64,000 bases of DNA from Trichopria drosophilae (lineage: Eukaryota > Arthropoda > Insecta > Hymenoptera > Diapriidae). The DNA lies in the NCBI GenBank assembly GCA_030407085.1, contig CM059587.1, positions 91,507,001 to 91,571,000 on the forward strand. The letters run 5' to 3'. This document shows, in pieces, positions 34,899 to 46,861 of the stretch. The notes under the pieces are model-generated. The model had not been told where the DNA came from. It saw only the letters and a program-made list of their open reading frames with translations, and made no database searches. Position 1 is the first letter of the stretch, and the number at the start of each line of letters is the position of its first letter. Position numbers and translations under genes: made by a program.

Positions 34899-37800
34899 AT
34901 GAAGTTCCTCATTTTCAGCGTCTGCGCTTTGGCTGTAAGTTATAGCAAAATAAAAATTATTTTTCTTGATTGAAAAACTTTCTTAACATTGAGTAACTGT
35001 AGTTTGATAATGGCTAATAAGAAATTCAAAATATCTTAACATGTCATTCCACATCAATTCATTTCTGATTTAATCGATTCATTAATTACAATTCTCAGCG
35101 AATGCTCTTCATAGTTAATGTTCCCTTAACATTAATTCATCCACAAAATTTAGTTCCTACTTATTGAATGGAATCAAAACAAGGGACTTTTAGTACATGT
35201 ATATCTTTTGATCAATAGAATTTTAGTTTCACATACGAACGAGGAATGTTATTTTTTTCATGAATGATTACAAAACTGGTGAAGTCGTGTGTTGTTATTG
35301 TGTTTTGTTCCATGAATTCTAATTTCAAAAATTTACAATATTCGGACGACAAAATAAAATTCTCTCATTCGGACCAAGAAATGTACTTTTAATACTTTTA
35401 TTAAATATTAAATATTTTTGTTTATTTATAATAAATACTATTACTTTTTTTTCTTTGGTTACTGGCTATTTCTCCAGTACTTTCGTAGAACATATATGTC
35501 TGATGCTTATATTTATTTTTGTACAGTATTTTATTTATGTACATTATCTTTTTTTGCAATGGCATTTGTTTATTCTTATGTTTATTTTGATTTTGATGTT
35601 AGTTCGATGCTTAATTGTAATTTTATTTTGGAAGGTCCCTTAAATGATGTCTAAATGAAAATAGACAAAAATCGAGGCTTTCCAACTCAACAGCTATAAG
35701 CTTTTTAACAAAAATTTCTAAGAATTCATTGCAGAATACACTGGGATTTTTTCAGATTTTTTGGTGACATTTTATAAACATTTTTTTCTTGGATTGTTTT
35801 TAAATTCACGAAAAATTCAAAAGAAGTTCTGGTATATGTATGTTTTTATGAAATCTAAGATATCTACAATTTGTTTCCAACAGTTTATTTTTAAAAAGTT
35901 TGGTTTTATAAGGAGCTCTGTTCTGGCTGTAGTACTCATCAATGCCTGCCTGGTTTTACATAAAAATGCAATAAACGATCCAAATCCTTCGGAAAATATA
36001 GATAAACAAAATCTAGAAATGTCAAAATACTACAAAATGAAAAAAGAAGAAAAAGCATACTTGTAATTCAAGCTTCACACGATTGGAATTAGTAAACGTA
36101 CTTGAAAATTATAAAAGAATATACTAAAATTTTCTGAACATTTAAAGAATTTTTCTAAATGCCACCAAGAAAACTGAGTAAAAAAGTTATTCTATCAATG
36201 AAAATTAAGATACATATATTATAACATATTCCTGTGTAAGGATTAATTTTGAGTGAAAGAATAAAGACATTTTATGTCAGGTTTTATATAGCTATTGTAA
36301 GTAATTGCTATCCAATAATTGATCAATATTTTGTAGCTAGTTTTCCTGTGATACTGTAACAATAATTTCAACAACGATTGGGTGTTTTTCATGACCTATA
36401 TGATTAATAGACGTCAAAATCAACGAAAAATCCTCAATTTCGGGAAATTTTTTCTTGTTTATGTAAAAAAGAAAGAAATTTTACAAGAGTACATATTATT
36501 AACTATAGTTCGAAGAATATTAGATCAAAATTTCATGATAAAATATTCAAAATGGAGACGATGGCGATGTCTATTAACGCGTTGTGGTTAGCACAATAAA
36601 TCGTGAATAAATCATCAGAAAACAACAAACAAAAATTATTTTAATAGTATATGAGATTTTAGAAGCAACAACGGGCTAATATTTTTTTTGCATATGGAAA
36701 ACCCTATGGGAATACTTGAAAGACAAAATCCAGATATTCACTATTAAAAAATGGTCATTTTAGATATGTAAAATCGTGCAAAATTGAGAAAAAAAAAGTT
36801 TGTGAACTGGTGTTATATGTGTAGAGTGTATGCGCGAAGGAAAAAGTGCGACGGTTTTTGAAAAAGAGAGTCGTTCACTGACTTTAAAAAGAAATTTTAT
36901 CGTTAATCGTACTGTACTTAGTATCGTTGTATTGTTTAGTTCATCCTACTCGAAGCACTAATGTTTGAAATGGCAGCAATGTTTGGAGAATAGTATTGAT
37001 TTTATTTTATATTTTTGTGTCCTTTTTTTGATCACTTTTTTTCATTTTCTTACAACTTTCACGTATAATAAAAGGATGCAATATGTGACTTATATAATAA
37101 GGTTACTTGCTGCCTTTTTATTAACTATGAAGCTATTTCGTTGTAATGCATGCTATTCAGCAGTGAATAATGAAAATGTTATGAAATTTCATTATTACAA
37201 CCAATTTTTCTTTATTTTGTCTAACATGGAAAAATAGTATCGTACTAAGAAAACGTAAATCTTAATACAATCAAAACTATTTTTCAAGTGTATTAACATT
37301 CATTTATGACATATTTTTTCATAAGTTTCTTAGTTCGTAGTTATACGGCTGCCAAATATTGTTAATTTTAGATATTACTTTCTTTTAAGCCTTTTATATT
37401 CTCCCATTACGAGAAAATTATTCTAAAATAAATTAAAGACGAAACCATTTTTTTTTTGTACTCGAAAATGACTTCACTATTTAAAATACGCATTTAAATG
37501 GATTTCGAAGGAAAAAGTATTTAAGAAGTTTGAAACTGAGGGTACTAGATAACAATTGTAGGGAAAATCAATACAATAAGAATAATCAAGTGTTTGAAAC
37601 ATTAAAGAAACGAAAATCAAGAAGCAAAAATGCTTGAAAATGTTGTAGTGCTTTTGTAATTTGACAGTTGTTGACAGCGATATCTTATAGAGTAATTTGG
37701 AAACCCAAAAAGCATAAAAAATCAATTTTGTAAAATCAATTTTGTAAAATCAAATGACCAATTAAATTTTGAAATCCATTTTAATAATCAGCAACAATAA

Positions 37801-40679
37801 ATCAAATTTCGAAATTTCATACAAATCTTTTAATTATTTTCGTTTTAGTCCAGCTGTTTATTTGAAATTTAAACTTTTACAACTTACCTTCTCAAGTTAA
37901 GATTATAACTAATAAAATACATCGTTTTTAATTTGTAAAACCACATGTATTTCGTAAAGATTTCTCCCTTTTCCCTTATTTAATGGAATTATTATTAGCG
38001 TATTTTTCATTACTTTATTCTTTCAAAACCGGATTTATGAATTATTTTCATTTTTATTTCAGGCCTGCGCCAGCGCCAACATGGGTGTGAAAAGATACGA
38101 AAACTTTTTCATAGACTGTCTCCAAGAAGCCGGCCAAACCAAAGGTACAGTTATTTGTACCTTAAAGACATTTATTTTAATCTCACATAGTTATTAAACT
38201 TTATTACTTCGACCCAGACTAAGTCAGGACGAAGTATTGAATTTGGTCACTTCGGGCAAAAAAATTACCATACAGTTTTTCATCAAATGTCCACGTTTCA
38301 GACCCTAAGGAACCCAACTCAACAATTAAAAAATTTGTGTCCGTGATCTTGTACGTACGTACGTCCGTACGTCCGTACGTCCCGTTTTTTTGTCTCGCGA
38401 TAACTCGCGAACTGATAAGCGTATTGACATAAATTTTTGTTTAAAATACGCGCCTTGGCATAACTTAGATCTAATTAGATTTTGGGGCAGATCCACCCGT
38501 CCATTACTAAAAAAAATTAGCCCCAATTAAGTTTCTTTGTAGTATTTTGCATTTATTTTGAAAAATACAAATTTTATTAAAAAATGTTTCAAACAAAAAA
38601 GATAGAGCATGAAATTCTCTACAAAAAAGGTTGTATGCATTTTCTTCCTAAAGTCAACGATAATGCCATAAAAACTGGTTTAAAATGTTTATGACTATTG
38701 TCTGAAAAAGTATTGAATTTGGTCATCGCGGCAAAAAAATTACCCTATTGTTTTTCATCAAATTTCGACGTTTCGACCCCCTACCCCCCCAGGGGTAGTC
38801 TTTGCCAGCTCCTCGGGCGCGGCGACCACCTACGGGCGCAAAGTTCATTTACGCCCTTGATACGAAAATAACTATTTCGATATATCTAAAAGATGTCTTA
38901 TAGATATCTATAAGATATCCGTCATAGATCTTTTCGACACTTTCAAGATATCTTTGACGAATTATATGTATATATATTGTATATATAATATCATAATAAT
39001 ACAGACAGTAATTAGTAAAACACAGTAAACGTGTAATATGCATCGAATAGTCTATTAGAATACAAGTGCATGAAGTAAGTGTTTTGCAACTTTTATTTAT
39101 TAATACTTCGGCTGGCCTGTGGTCGGGGTCGAAGTTTTGAGAATGCTCATTTTCAATTTTCATACACTATATTGTTGTAACACATCTATGGAAGCCACTT
39201 GGACCTAAATATGATTGGACCCCCAAATATCAACATAATTTTATAATATAATTGAAAGCTGTTAGTAAACAAACGAGTCTTAAGGAATAGCCGACTCTCC
39301 ACTGGGTCGAAGTTTCTGAGCGAGCGAAGCGAGCGAGGCACCACACCAACACTAGTTTTTTACTGTATTAAGTAACATATATGATGTAAATATATCGCCT
39401 CTCATTTTTTACTACATTTTTTTTCTGAAGTCAGAAACTTGTCTTCACGATTCAAATTTATTTGCAAATAAGTTGAAAACAATTATCTGTCATCTGTCAC
39501 AACGTTTAATGATATACAATATTTTTGAGATTTTGAAAATCATTTTTCATTTTTGAAAAAAAAATGAGGCAATCTTGAGAGATTCAATGCGCCGGGACTT
39601 GAACCAGGGCTGTTTCGATTGTCGATTGAATGATCTCCTAATTGAGTACTTATTTTAATATTTTCGCCTTTTAATTAAAAGAGTATTTCTGTTTCTTTAT
39701 GCTGTTAAGATTGTATCCATTCAGACCAAAAAATAAAAAATGTTGAATCCATAAATTTGTTTAATGAAACTCAATTTTGATGTAAATAGAATGTAATATT
39801 GAATAATAAAAAAAATGTTAATGAAAATGTTAATGTATATTTTCAGAGTCTTTTACTGATTTGTGGAAAAGTGAAGATCCACAAGCCGGATGTATTATTC
39901 TATGTACCCTGAAAAAATGTGATGTCGTAAGTTATTTTGAATTCGCTTTTCAAATAATTTATTTATCTCGTTACTCAAAACGAATTGCAGCGAATGATAT
40001 TTAAATCAATTTCCATTCTAATTTTTTTTATGGTATTTTCGCTTTCGACTTCGAATGGCATACCTACTGTTTCTTTTTAAAAAACCTACAAATATATTCT
40101 TCTTATAAAATATTGTTCTTCTTATATGTGAATGAAGTTAATCACTATACAATTTAATATCTCTTCAAAACATAAAACATGAGAATTTAACTTTTGTTTT
40201 TAATTTATTGCAATTAACAATTTTTCAAAAATATATAAAATATAACAAAAAACTTTTTTTTATTCATAACAATTTATCAGTTGTCGTTTTTACAGTAAAT
40301 GATTCTTCAAAATAGAATACTGATAACATAATTAATTTTTTGTAGTGGGGTACTAATGAAATCGATAAAGAAAAATTACTTTCGGCAATGAGAGAAGTAG
40401 GTGATTCAAGAGTGACCCCACAAGTTTTGCAGTTCACCGATGAATGCGTTGATCAAGGTATGCCACCAAAATAACATTACTTTACGAATTATATTAAATT
40501 AATAAAAATATTTTTTTAGTTGACAACAAATTATCATAGCTATACTAAAAACATGCAATTTAATTCCGCATGAGTAATAATTTTAAATGATGTTTGTTGT
40601 AGGTAACAGATTAGAAAATGATTGCGCAAAATCTTACGAGTACACAAAGTGTCTGGTTGAGAAGATTGAAGCCGAGTAA
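34899..40679 (+). CDS. Odorant-binding protein D (five exons, extra cysteine)
   Basis: PBP/GOBP-family secreted carrier; ligand unknown. Exons: 34899-34934, 38063-38144, 39847-39926, 40346-40457, 40603-40679 (387 nt, 128 aa), phases 0/1/0/1. Signal peptide about residues 1-17 (MKFLIFSVCALAACASA). The six OBP cysteines are at 31, 55, 59, 100, 111 and 120 (spacing 23-3-40-10-8). A seventh mature cysteine, Cys64, lies in exon 3 (LKKCDV), where neighbours have Gly or Glu. Exon 4 starts with Trp67. It has the longest introns of the cluster: intron 1 is 3.1 kb and intron 2 (1.7 kb) holds a 1.2-kb repeat. ATTAAA at 40767 is the likely polyadenylation signal. The exon 5 donor and acceptor are intact and there is no stop, so it looks functional. 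Confidence 0.92.
35761..36066 (+). other. Unidentified open frame in intron 1 of gene D
   Basis: The frame contains a hydrophobic stretch (SSVLAVVLINACLVLHK) followed by a charged tail (KYYKMKKEEKAYL) and a stop at 36064-36066. The segment after about 35910 is less AT-rich than its surroundings. The hydrophobic part loosely recalls the first membrane segment of small ER proteins such as IER3IP1, but the match is too short to call. It could be a lone exon, a retrocopy tail or chance. Confidence 0.2.
38203..39361. mobile_element. Repeat-family insertion in intron 2 of gene D
   Basis: Starts near ACTTCGACCCAGACTAAG and ends near CTGGGTCGAAGTTTCTGAG plus GCGAGCGAAGCGAGCGAGG, so the outer ends are mirrored. 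Inside are GTACG/GTCCG short repeats (38348-38382), TCTCGCGATAACTCGCGAA, the GATAGAGCATGAAATTCTC segment (38600) shared with 30.7 kb, and an arm (39050-39340) matching 32583-32895. Non-coding; the host gene's splice sites are intact. Confidence 0.7.
39588..39650 (-). pseudogene. tRNA-like relic in intron 2 of gene D
   Basis: The minus strand carries CCTGGTTCAAGTCCCGG (39608-39592), a perfect T-arm hairpin with B box, and upstream CTCAATTAGGAG (39646-39635), resembling a D-arm/A box. The acceptor stem does not form and the anticodon arm is degenerate. A tRNA pseudogene or SINE head is likely. Confidence 0.5.
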
Positions 40680-40766
40680 TCTGCATATACCAATGTAGAA
40701 ATGCGTTATGCAATTTATTGCTGTACATAAATCATCTAAATCTGTATTATCAGGTGATCAGATGAT

Positions 40767-40772
40767 ATTAAA
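40767..40772 (+). terminator. Polyadenylation signal of gene D (ATTAAA)
   Basis: ATTAAA about 90 bp after the stop; no nearer AATAAA is seen. Confidence 0.55.
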
Positions 40773-42900
40773 TATAATCAAAAGAAGCCATCTTTTTAAT
40801 TTTATTCCCAACAAATTTCTAAAGATATTTTTGTATTTATTTTATATCTTTAACATTAAACATTGATATTCAACTCGCGAAATGAAGAAAACAAAAGTTG
40901 ATATTCGGACCATGATTCGGATTAGAAAACTTACTAAAATTGACTACCTTCCGAAATAATTAGTCTACAATTGTTTGATATATAAATTCGAACTGCTTGT
41001 TGACATGTGAGAAGAACGTTTTAAAGAACTTACCTTATCTTACCTTAAATATAGAAAATTTACTTTCTGCTAGTTATCAAAACCTTCGAAAATCCATAAA
41101 AATGATGACATTCACAAATTAAAACGATTGAAATAAACATTCATGAAATAATAAGAGAAAATAGGGTAGGTTGGTTAGCCTAAATTTTATGTTATTTGAA
41201 ATTAAAGTCTACTCTCTGACATTAAATTGAACATAACCTACAAGAACTTTACCAGCGGTCATTATTCAACGCATGTAAACAAACATTTTTTTTATTTATT
41301 CAACAATTCCAAAACTGTGTCATTTAAGAGTTAATCGAAGCTCTATTGTGTGCATATGCATATAATTACAGAGAACTGATGTAACATAACCTATAATTCA
41401 GTTTACCTCTGAGAAAAACTACTCACCATTATTCCGTGATAATGTAAGCATTGTTCCGTCTGTATATTTGTTTTTACCGAGTTGTTGACAAACATGTGTA
41501 TCCCTTTTCATTTAAAACTATATGTTCCATCGATGTTATTTTGTTATTAATATTTTTTTTCATGGAAAAAAATGGACTGTTTATTGTGCATTTTTAGCTC
41601 ATCCATGACAAACATGCTTTTTTAAAGGTTAAGTTCCGTACGTACTTCTTTATTTAAAAGACCATAAAAGTTCCGGAAATGTAAATGAGTATAATCAGAG
41701 CAAGATATATTTTAGTTAGCAAATTTTAATGTCAAACTGTAACTTATTGCCGTACCGAGATACAGTATATGGACCGGTAGGCTTTTCCGTAAATTAAGAA
41801 ACTACGTATTAAAATATGAAATTTTGCTAACCCAGTTACTATAATCACAAATTCTAACCAGTACACAGAAATCTGAGTATTGCTTTGTTTACTTCTAAAA
41901 ATATAATTACTATTTTCAGACTAGTGTAGACAAATATAGCCATACATTTGAATTAATTATTAACGAAATCATTTTAATGAATAATGAGATAAAGAAATAA
42001 ATGAATTCAGAATAAAACATGGAGAGTAACAGCTTTTATAGATCGCGCGTGCCATCAGACGAAAGTATTATATGTCCTTCCGGAAGTACGGATTGTGCAT
42101 AGCGTCGTGCCACTGTTTTTGCAAAGTCACGAAAACCAACACGTGTCTTGGTCACAATAGGTAATTTGAACAATTGCAAGTATGACTAATTGATTCATAG
42201 ATGAATCAAAAGAGTACCAAGTAAAGTTGTCCATTTTTAGAGCAGAGAATATAAGTTCATCTAGATGCTAATTTTTTATTTCTACGGAAAGATACTTAAT
42301 GAATGTGGAAGGAAGGGTGGTATGTATATATTTTACCAAAAGACAACACAGTTACAATAATCAACTTCTTCGAAAATTAGAATTAAAACATTTTACAGCG
42401 TGTTTATTCTTTGTGTTCAAATTAATTCAAATCGGGCGATGTTAGTGGAAAATGAAACACCTTATACTTATTTTCGACACTAAGAATTTACTACACTCTA
42501 TAATAATAAGTAGCAAAATAAATCCAACATAAACCGTTCAGTGGGGTGATGAACCTTCTTCAGAAATTCATTTGCTTCTGAAATATTTTATTACAAAAAT
42601 TAACTTTTGTTATAACAATTGACAATATGCAATTACCTAACTAGTAGTAAATACAACAAAGTTCAAATATCTTGTGTATATTTAAATATGGGCAAATCCA
42701 TGGAACTTTTAATTTTTGGCACTAAAACATTTTTGGAATTTATTTTGTGGCCCACTTTTTTCCTTTTAACCATATATTCCGGCTTTCGCTTTGAAGTGAA
42801 AATCATGCGCGTGCACAATTTTTATGACACGTCGTGAGGGCAAAATACAAAATGGAGGATAAAATGTGAAAAATTACTCGATTTTAATGAAATTTATTTT
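40773..42900. other. Intergenic, no gene seen
   Basis: AT-rich. The 42040-42170 part is somewhat GC-richer but has no recognisable frame. The frame at 42619-42837 shows no domain. Confidence 0.45.
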
Positions 42901-43920
42901 TTTTTGTGGAGGATGTTAGCGATCGCTGATTACGGTAATGTTGTCAGATTTTCGAAATTCAAAATGGTGGACGCAATATGGCGGATTACAGTACGAAAAA
43001 TTGTTCAATGTAAATAAAACTCGGTTCCTGTGGAGTTTATAAGCCACTAACTACGAGTTTATCGTCAGATTTTTTAAATTCAAAATGTCGGTCCAATATG
43101 GCGAACCAAAATACGAAAAATTGCTTGATTTAAATGAAACTAGGTTCTCAGGGATTTTTGAAGTCGTCGATTACGAATCAGTTGTCCAGATTAAAAATGT
43201 AAAAAAAAATCGATTAAAAATGTCCATAGTAATAACGATGATAATAATATGTTGATAAATTAACGATTTTATTTTTTTGTAACTGAGTATAATATACATA
43301 GGAACCCGATTAACATTATTTTTTCTTATACGGAGTTTCACGGTTATACTTTTTGCACTCTTTGTGGATTTTATTTTTTTCTCAGGTGTAATAACTGAAA
43401 ATTGACGAAATTCTGATTTCAAAGACATAACCAACGGTTTCAAAAGTCCCCATATACTGTCTAATTTAAGTCATATTTTAAATTCGAATCCGCCAGTTTG
43501 AATATTGATTATCAGAGGGGAAATTCATGTTCAGTCCTATTGCTTAACTTACATCTTAATCGATGTAAATTGTTATTTTTTTTAATGGCTATAACACTGC
43601 ATTCTTCGTAGTGAATTTAAAAATTCTGATATCAGATTCGTAATCCGTGATTTTGTAAACCTCTTAATGTGAAATTCTGTCAAATTTAAGTAGTATTTGG
43701 TAAGTTTGTCCACCATATTCGATTTACGATTTTGAATTTCAAAATTTTAATTTCAGATTCATAATCAGCGACCGCAAAAACCTCTGATTTTCGCCCACTT
43801 TATATTATATTTTGATAGTTTTGTCCGTCATATTGGGTCCGCCATATTGAATTTCAAATTTCTAAATTCAGATTTGTAATCATCAACCTATAAAAATTCA
43901 GAATACAATTACTGAAATGT
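42900..43920. repeat. CAAAATGG/ATATGGCG repeat, forward then inverted
   Basis: Forward units at about 42930-43190 (TTCGAAATTCAAAATGGTGG, AATATGGCGGATTA) are spaced about 121 bp. Inverted units at about 43600-43900 carry GTCCGCCATATTGAATTTC. The arrangement is that of a decayed foldback related to the TTAA-flanked elements at 17891 and 50831. Ends are not identifiable here. Confidence 0.65.
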
Positions 43921-45217
43921 ATTTAAAACCCTCTGCAAATCGTATAACGAAGATCCATTGAAGTAAAGGCATCCGGGACGAGTGGTGCTCACCAATTTGC
44001 AAAATTTAAAGATGCTGTCTTAATTTTTTGCTAAAGTATGAAATTTAAGAACGATCACAAAAAGAAATGATTTAAAATATTGTTTATTTTAAGTGTGCCG
44101 CAGTAAAAAAGGCAATTTTGAAAATAATCACGTTTAAAGTGAAAATGATTAAACCTGTATAGAATCATTTTTAATAGGTGAGTAATAATAAAGTTTAATA
44201 GGGCACATAGATGAGTGACAGCGTAATTTGTTCATTTTTATGTTGGTAACAAATTGGAGTCTGAGTTAAAACGATTAATAATATAGCATGAATATTATAA
44301 TAGATAATCTAAATTGATTTTATATTTCTACAAAACTTATCACGCAGTTTTAAATCCCTGTAGTTTTTTATCACAAGCAAGCACATTGATCAGATTGTGA
44401 CTATTACTTAGTGCATTTACTTGACTACATTTTGTACTTTGAGAAAATAAAATATCTTGCATGACATAGATGTAGCATAGCACAGTTTTAAATAATTTGT
44501 ATGAATCACAAGTTAAATTTTTCGGTTTTCGGAAACGTCTGCAGCAAGGTGTTTATAGTTAATTGACTCGATATCGTCCAGATATATTATTTAAATGTGT
44601 TTAAAGCGAAATTCCAACATACATTAAATATATTTTGATAGTGTACATATTTATTTCGGTATATCACTGAATCACAGAAAAGTTAAAAGTTCTGTGTATT
44701 TGCCCATATATGATAAGTATATACGGCGAAATAGGCCTGCATACCTTGCATGCCATAATTCAAATTATAATGGACAAGCCCATCTTACATCGTTATTTTT
44801 AATAGTACTACACAAAGAATGTAAAACAACCACGGTAATCCTATATATTTTTTATTTAAAGATCAAAGGCAGCTTCGATTTTTTTGGACATGATGCTAAA
44901 TGTAACAAACGTAACTAAAAGAATTTGTTTAGTTGCACCTTTCTTTATTATTTAGTGAATGTGCTTGTTGATAAACTGTTTTTTATGTTGATTTAACTCT
45001 TTTAGCATTGTTTGGTATCTTAACTACAAAAAAAATTATTGCATTAAAAAATTCACTGTAACGCGTTGCTACAAGTTATTATTGTTTAACGGACTATAAA
45101 ACTGTCGAAAGAATCTAAGATTTACTTTTTAAAATATAATATTTTTCATGTTTTCTTTTTTTCGGTGGTAGTTTTCTTTCATATTTCTCAATTTCTGACG
45201 TGATATAATGATTACTG
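43921..45217. other. Intergenic, no gene seen
   Basis: AT-rich. Frames such as 44694-44918 have no recognisable content. Confidence 0.45.
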
Positions 45218-45335
45218 AACAAAAAGTCCACGCCGAAAAGTCCACACCGAAAAGTCCACGGCAAAAAGTCCACAAATCAAATGTCCACATGAAAAATAGT
45301 CCACAACAAAAGTCCACAATAAATAAAAGTCCATA
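45218..45335. repeat. AAAAGTCCAC short-repeat array
   Basis: Eight copies of AAAAGTCCAC or close variants at irregular 12-18 bp spacing over about 115 bp. It lies about 200 bp beyond the 3' end of a MULE-type transposase fragment and may be its subterminal repeat. The 45129-45317 minus-strand frame is a by-product. Confidence 0.8.
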
Positions 45336-45530
45336 GTAAATTTAATGAATTATTTAACACATGTACCATTTGATTCACATATGTAAATTGTAGCCAAGTT
45401 TTTGTATGTATTCCAGTTCATGATCTTCTTCTGCGTATTCTTGATAATTTTTTACGATACAAAATAAGCGATCTTCAAGCTTTAATAGATCGTTTTTTGG
45501 TAAATTTCTTATTTTTTTTCTAAATTTAAA

Positions 45531-45826
45531 TCACGTAACATATATTCGACATCCGCTTGTTCCGTTTGCTCTCCTCCTACCAACAGCTCGTATACCTCGA
45601 ATATAATTAATTTCGAAATAATTCGCGACAGAAATAAAATCTTCTGGGACTTGATTATAAAAAAGGTCGAATACATCGGGAACATCTTCAGGAGGAACGA
45701 AGGCTAACGCGCACATCGAACGAGCAGCTTGTCGAATACTTGAATCATTTTCATCGCAGTATTGTTGTTGAAGGCCTTCTGATTGAATTTTACGATACAC
45801 AATATATCGAGAGTACCCACAACCTG
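45531..45826 (-). pseudogene. MULE-type transposase fragment
   Basis: Minus strand reads DSSIRQAARSMCALAFVPPE, DVPDVFDLFYNQVPEDFISV and ANYFEINYIRGIRAVGRRRA. This matches the region before the RTNN-VEGWH signature of MULE-like transposases in insects. After GRRRANGT the frame breaks, and the WNVYDR and EGWH parts are missing. It corresponds to a segment just upstream of the one preserved at 4097-4300. Confidence 0.7.
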
Positions 45827-45839
45827 GTACGTTTTTTTA

Positions 45840-46860
45840 TAATTATTTTTATAAAATATTTTTAGATGAATTAATCAACTCAGTTCCTTGATAACTAAAA
45901 ATGAAACTGCCCATAACAGGAACACTTACCTTTTTTTAATTTTCCGAGCAATTTGTCGGCTGAATTTAATATTAAAGACAAATATATAAGTTTGGTATGT
46001 TTTAAGAAGGCCTTCTTTAAAATAGCCATCCTTCAAGTTTGATTGAGAAAATGATTAGAAAACTGATTCAATACTTTAATGATAATAATAAAGTACAGTT
46101 ACACGAGGAAATGGCACCTGAAGACAATTACAGTTGTGCATAAAACCTAATACCAAAGTTTTACCACACATTAAAAGGTTCCTAAAAAAATATCTGATGT
46201 GGATGAGAAAACAATCCGTTTAGACTATAAACCAATTGCCACTAATATTGGAGAAATCGACCACAGTTTATTTACCTCAAATATAAGGCGAATTATTACG
46301 GTAAGTAAGGACAAAAGTTGAAATTATTTGGCAATCGAAATTGGGTAAGGCATTTTTCCCATTAGGTCGTAGTCCAAATGTGGTAAAAATACGTAGAGAA
46401 TTGACAATATTAGGTAATTTTTCCTTCTTTTCAACCTTATTCCTACCAAATCTGTCCGCCTTTTGTTTGCAACTTTTTTATTGGACATTTGGCAAGCCTG
46501 TTCAAGTACTTATGTGTCTTTATATCTATATTAGGTCAAGATAATACCGTAGTACTTTAATGCTTTAATCAATTGCAATATCACAATTAATATTTTCAAA
46601 AAATCATTTCGTTAGAAAATTTTGTGAAAATTTATGTAAATTACGCTGTTTGAGGTTAGACTATCAGAGTTATCGTATACTTTAACGAAATTACTTATAA
46701 GTAATAGTTTTCAATAGTATTTTTCCATGCGGGTGGCTTCTTCACATTACGAAGACTAATGAGGACCTTTAATGGACATAATTTTCTTAAAATTTTATTA
46801 ACACAGATTAATTTAAAAAGCACTGATAAAGAACTAAAGATTATTCCCAATATCGAATTT
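45840..46860. other. Intergenic, no gene seen
   Basis: AT-rich. The frame at 46341-46544 has no domain or splice support. Confidence 0.45.
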
Positions 46861-46861
46861 T

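Noticed and set aside
35905..36066. IER3IP1-like membrane protein exon
   Set aside because: Resemblance is limited to about 15 hydrophobic residues and could be chance.
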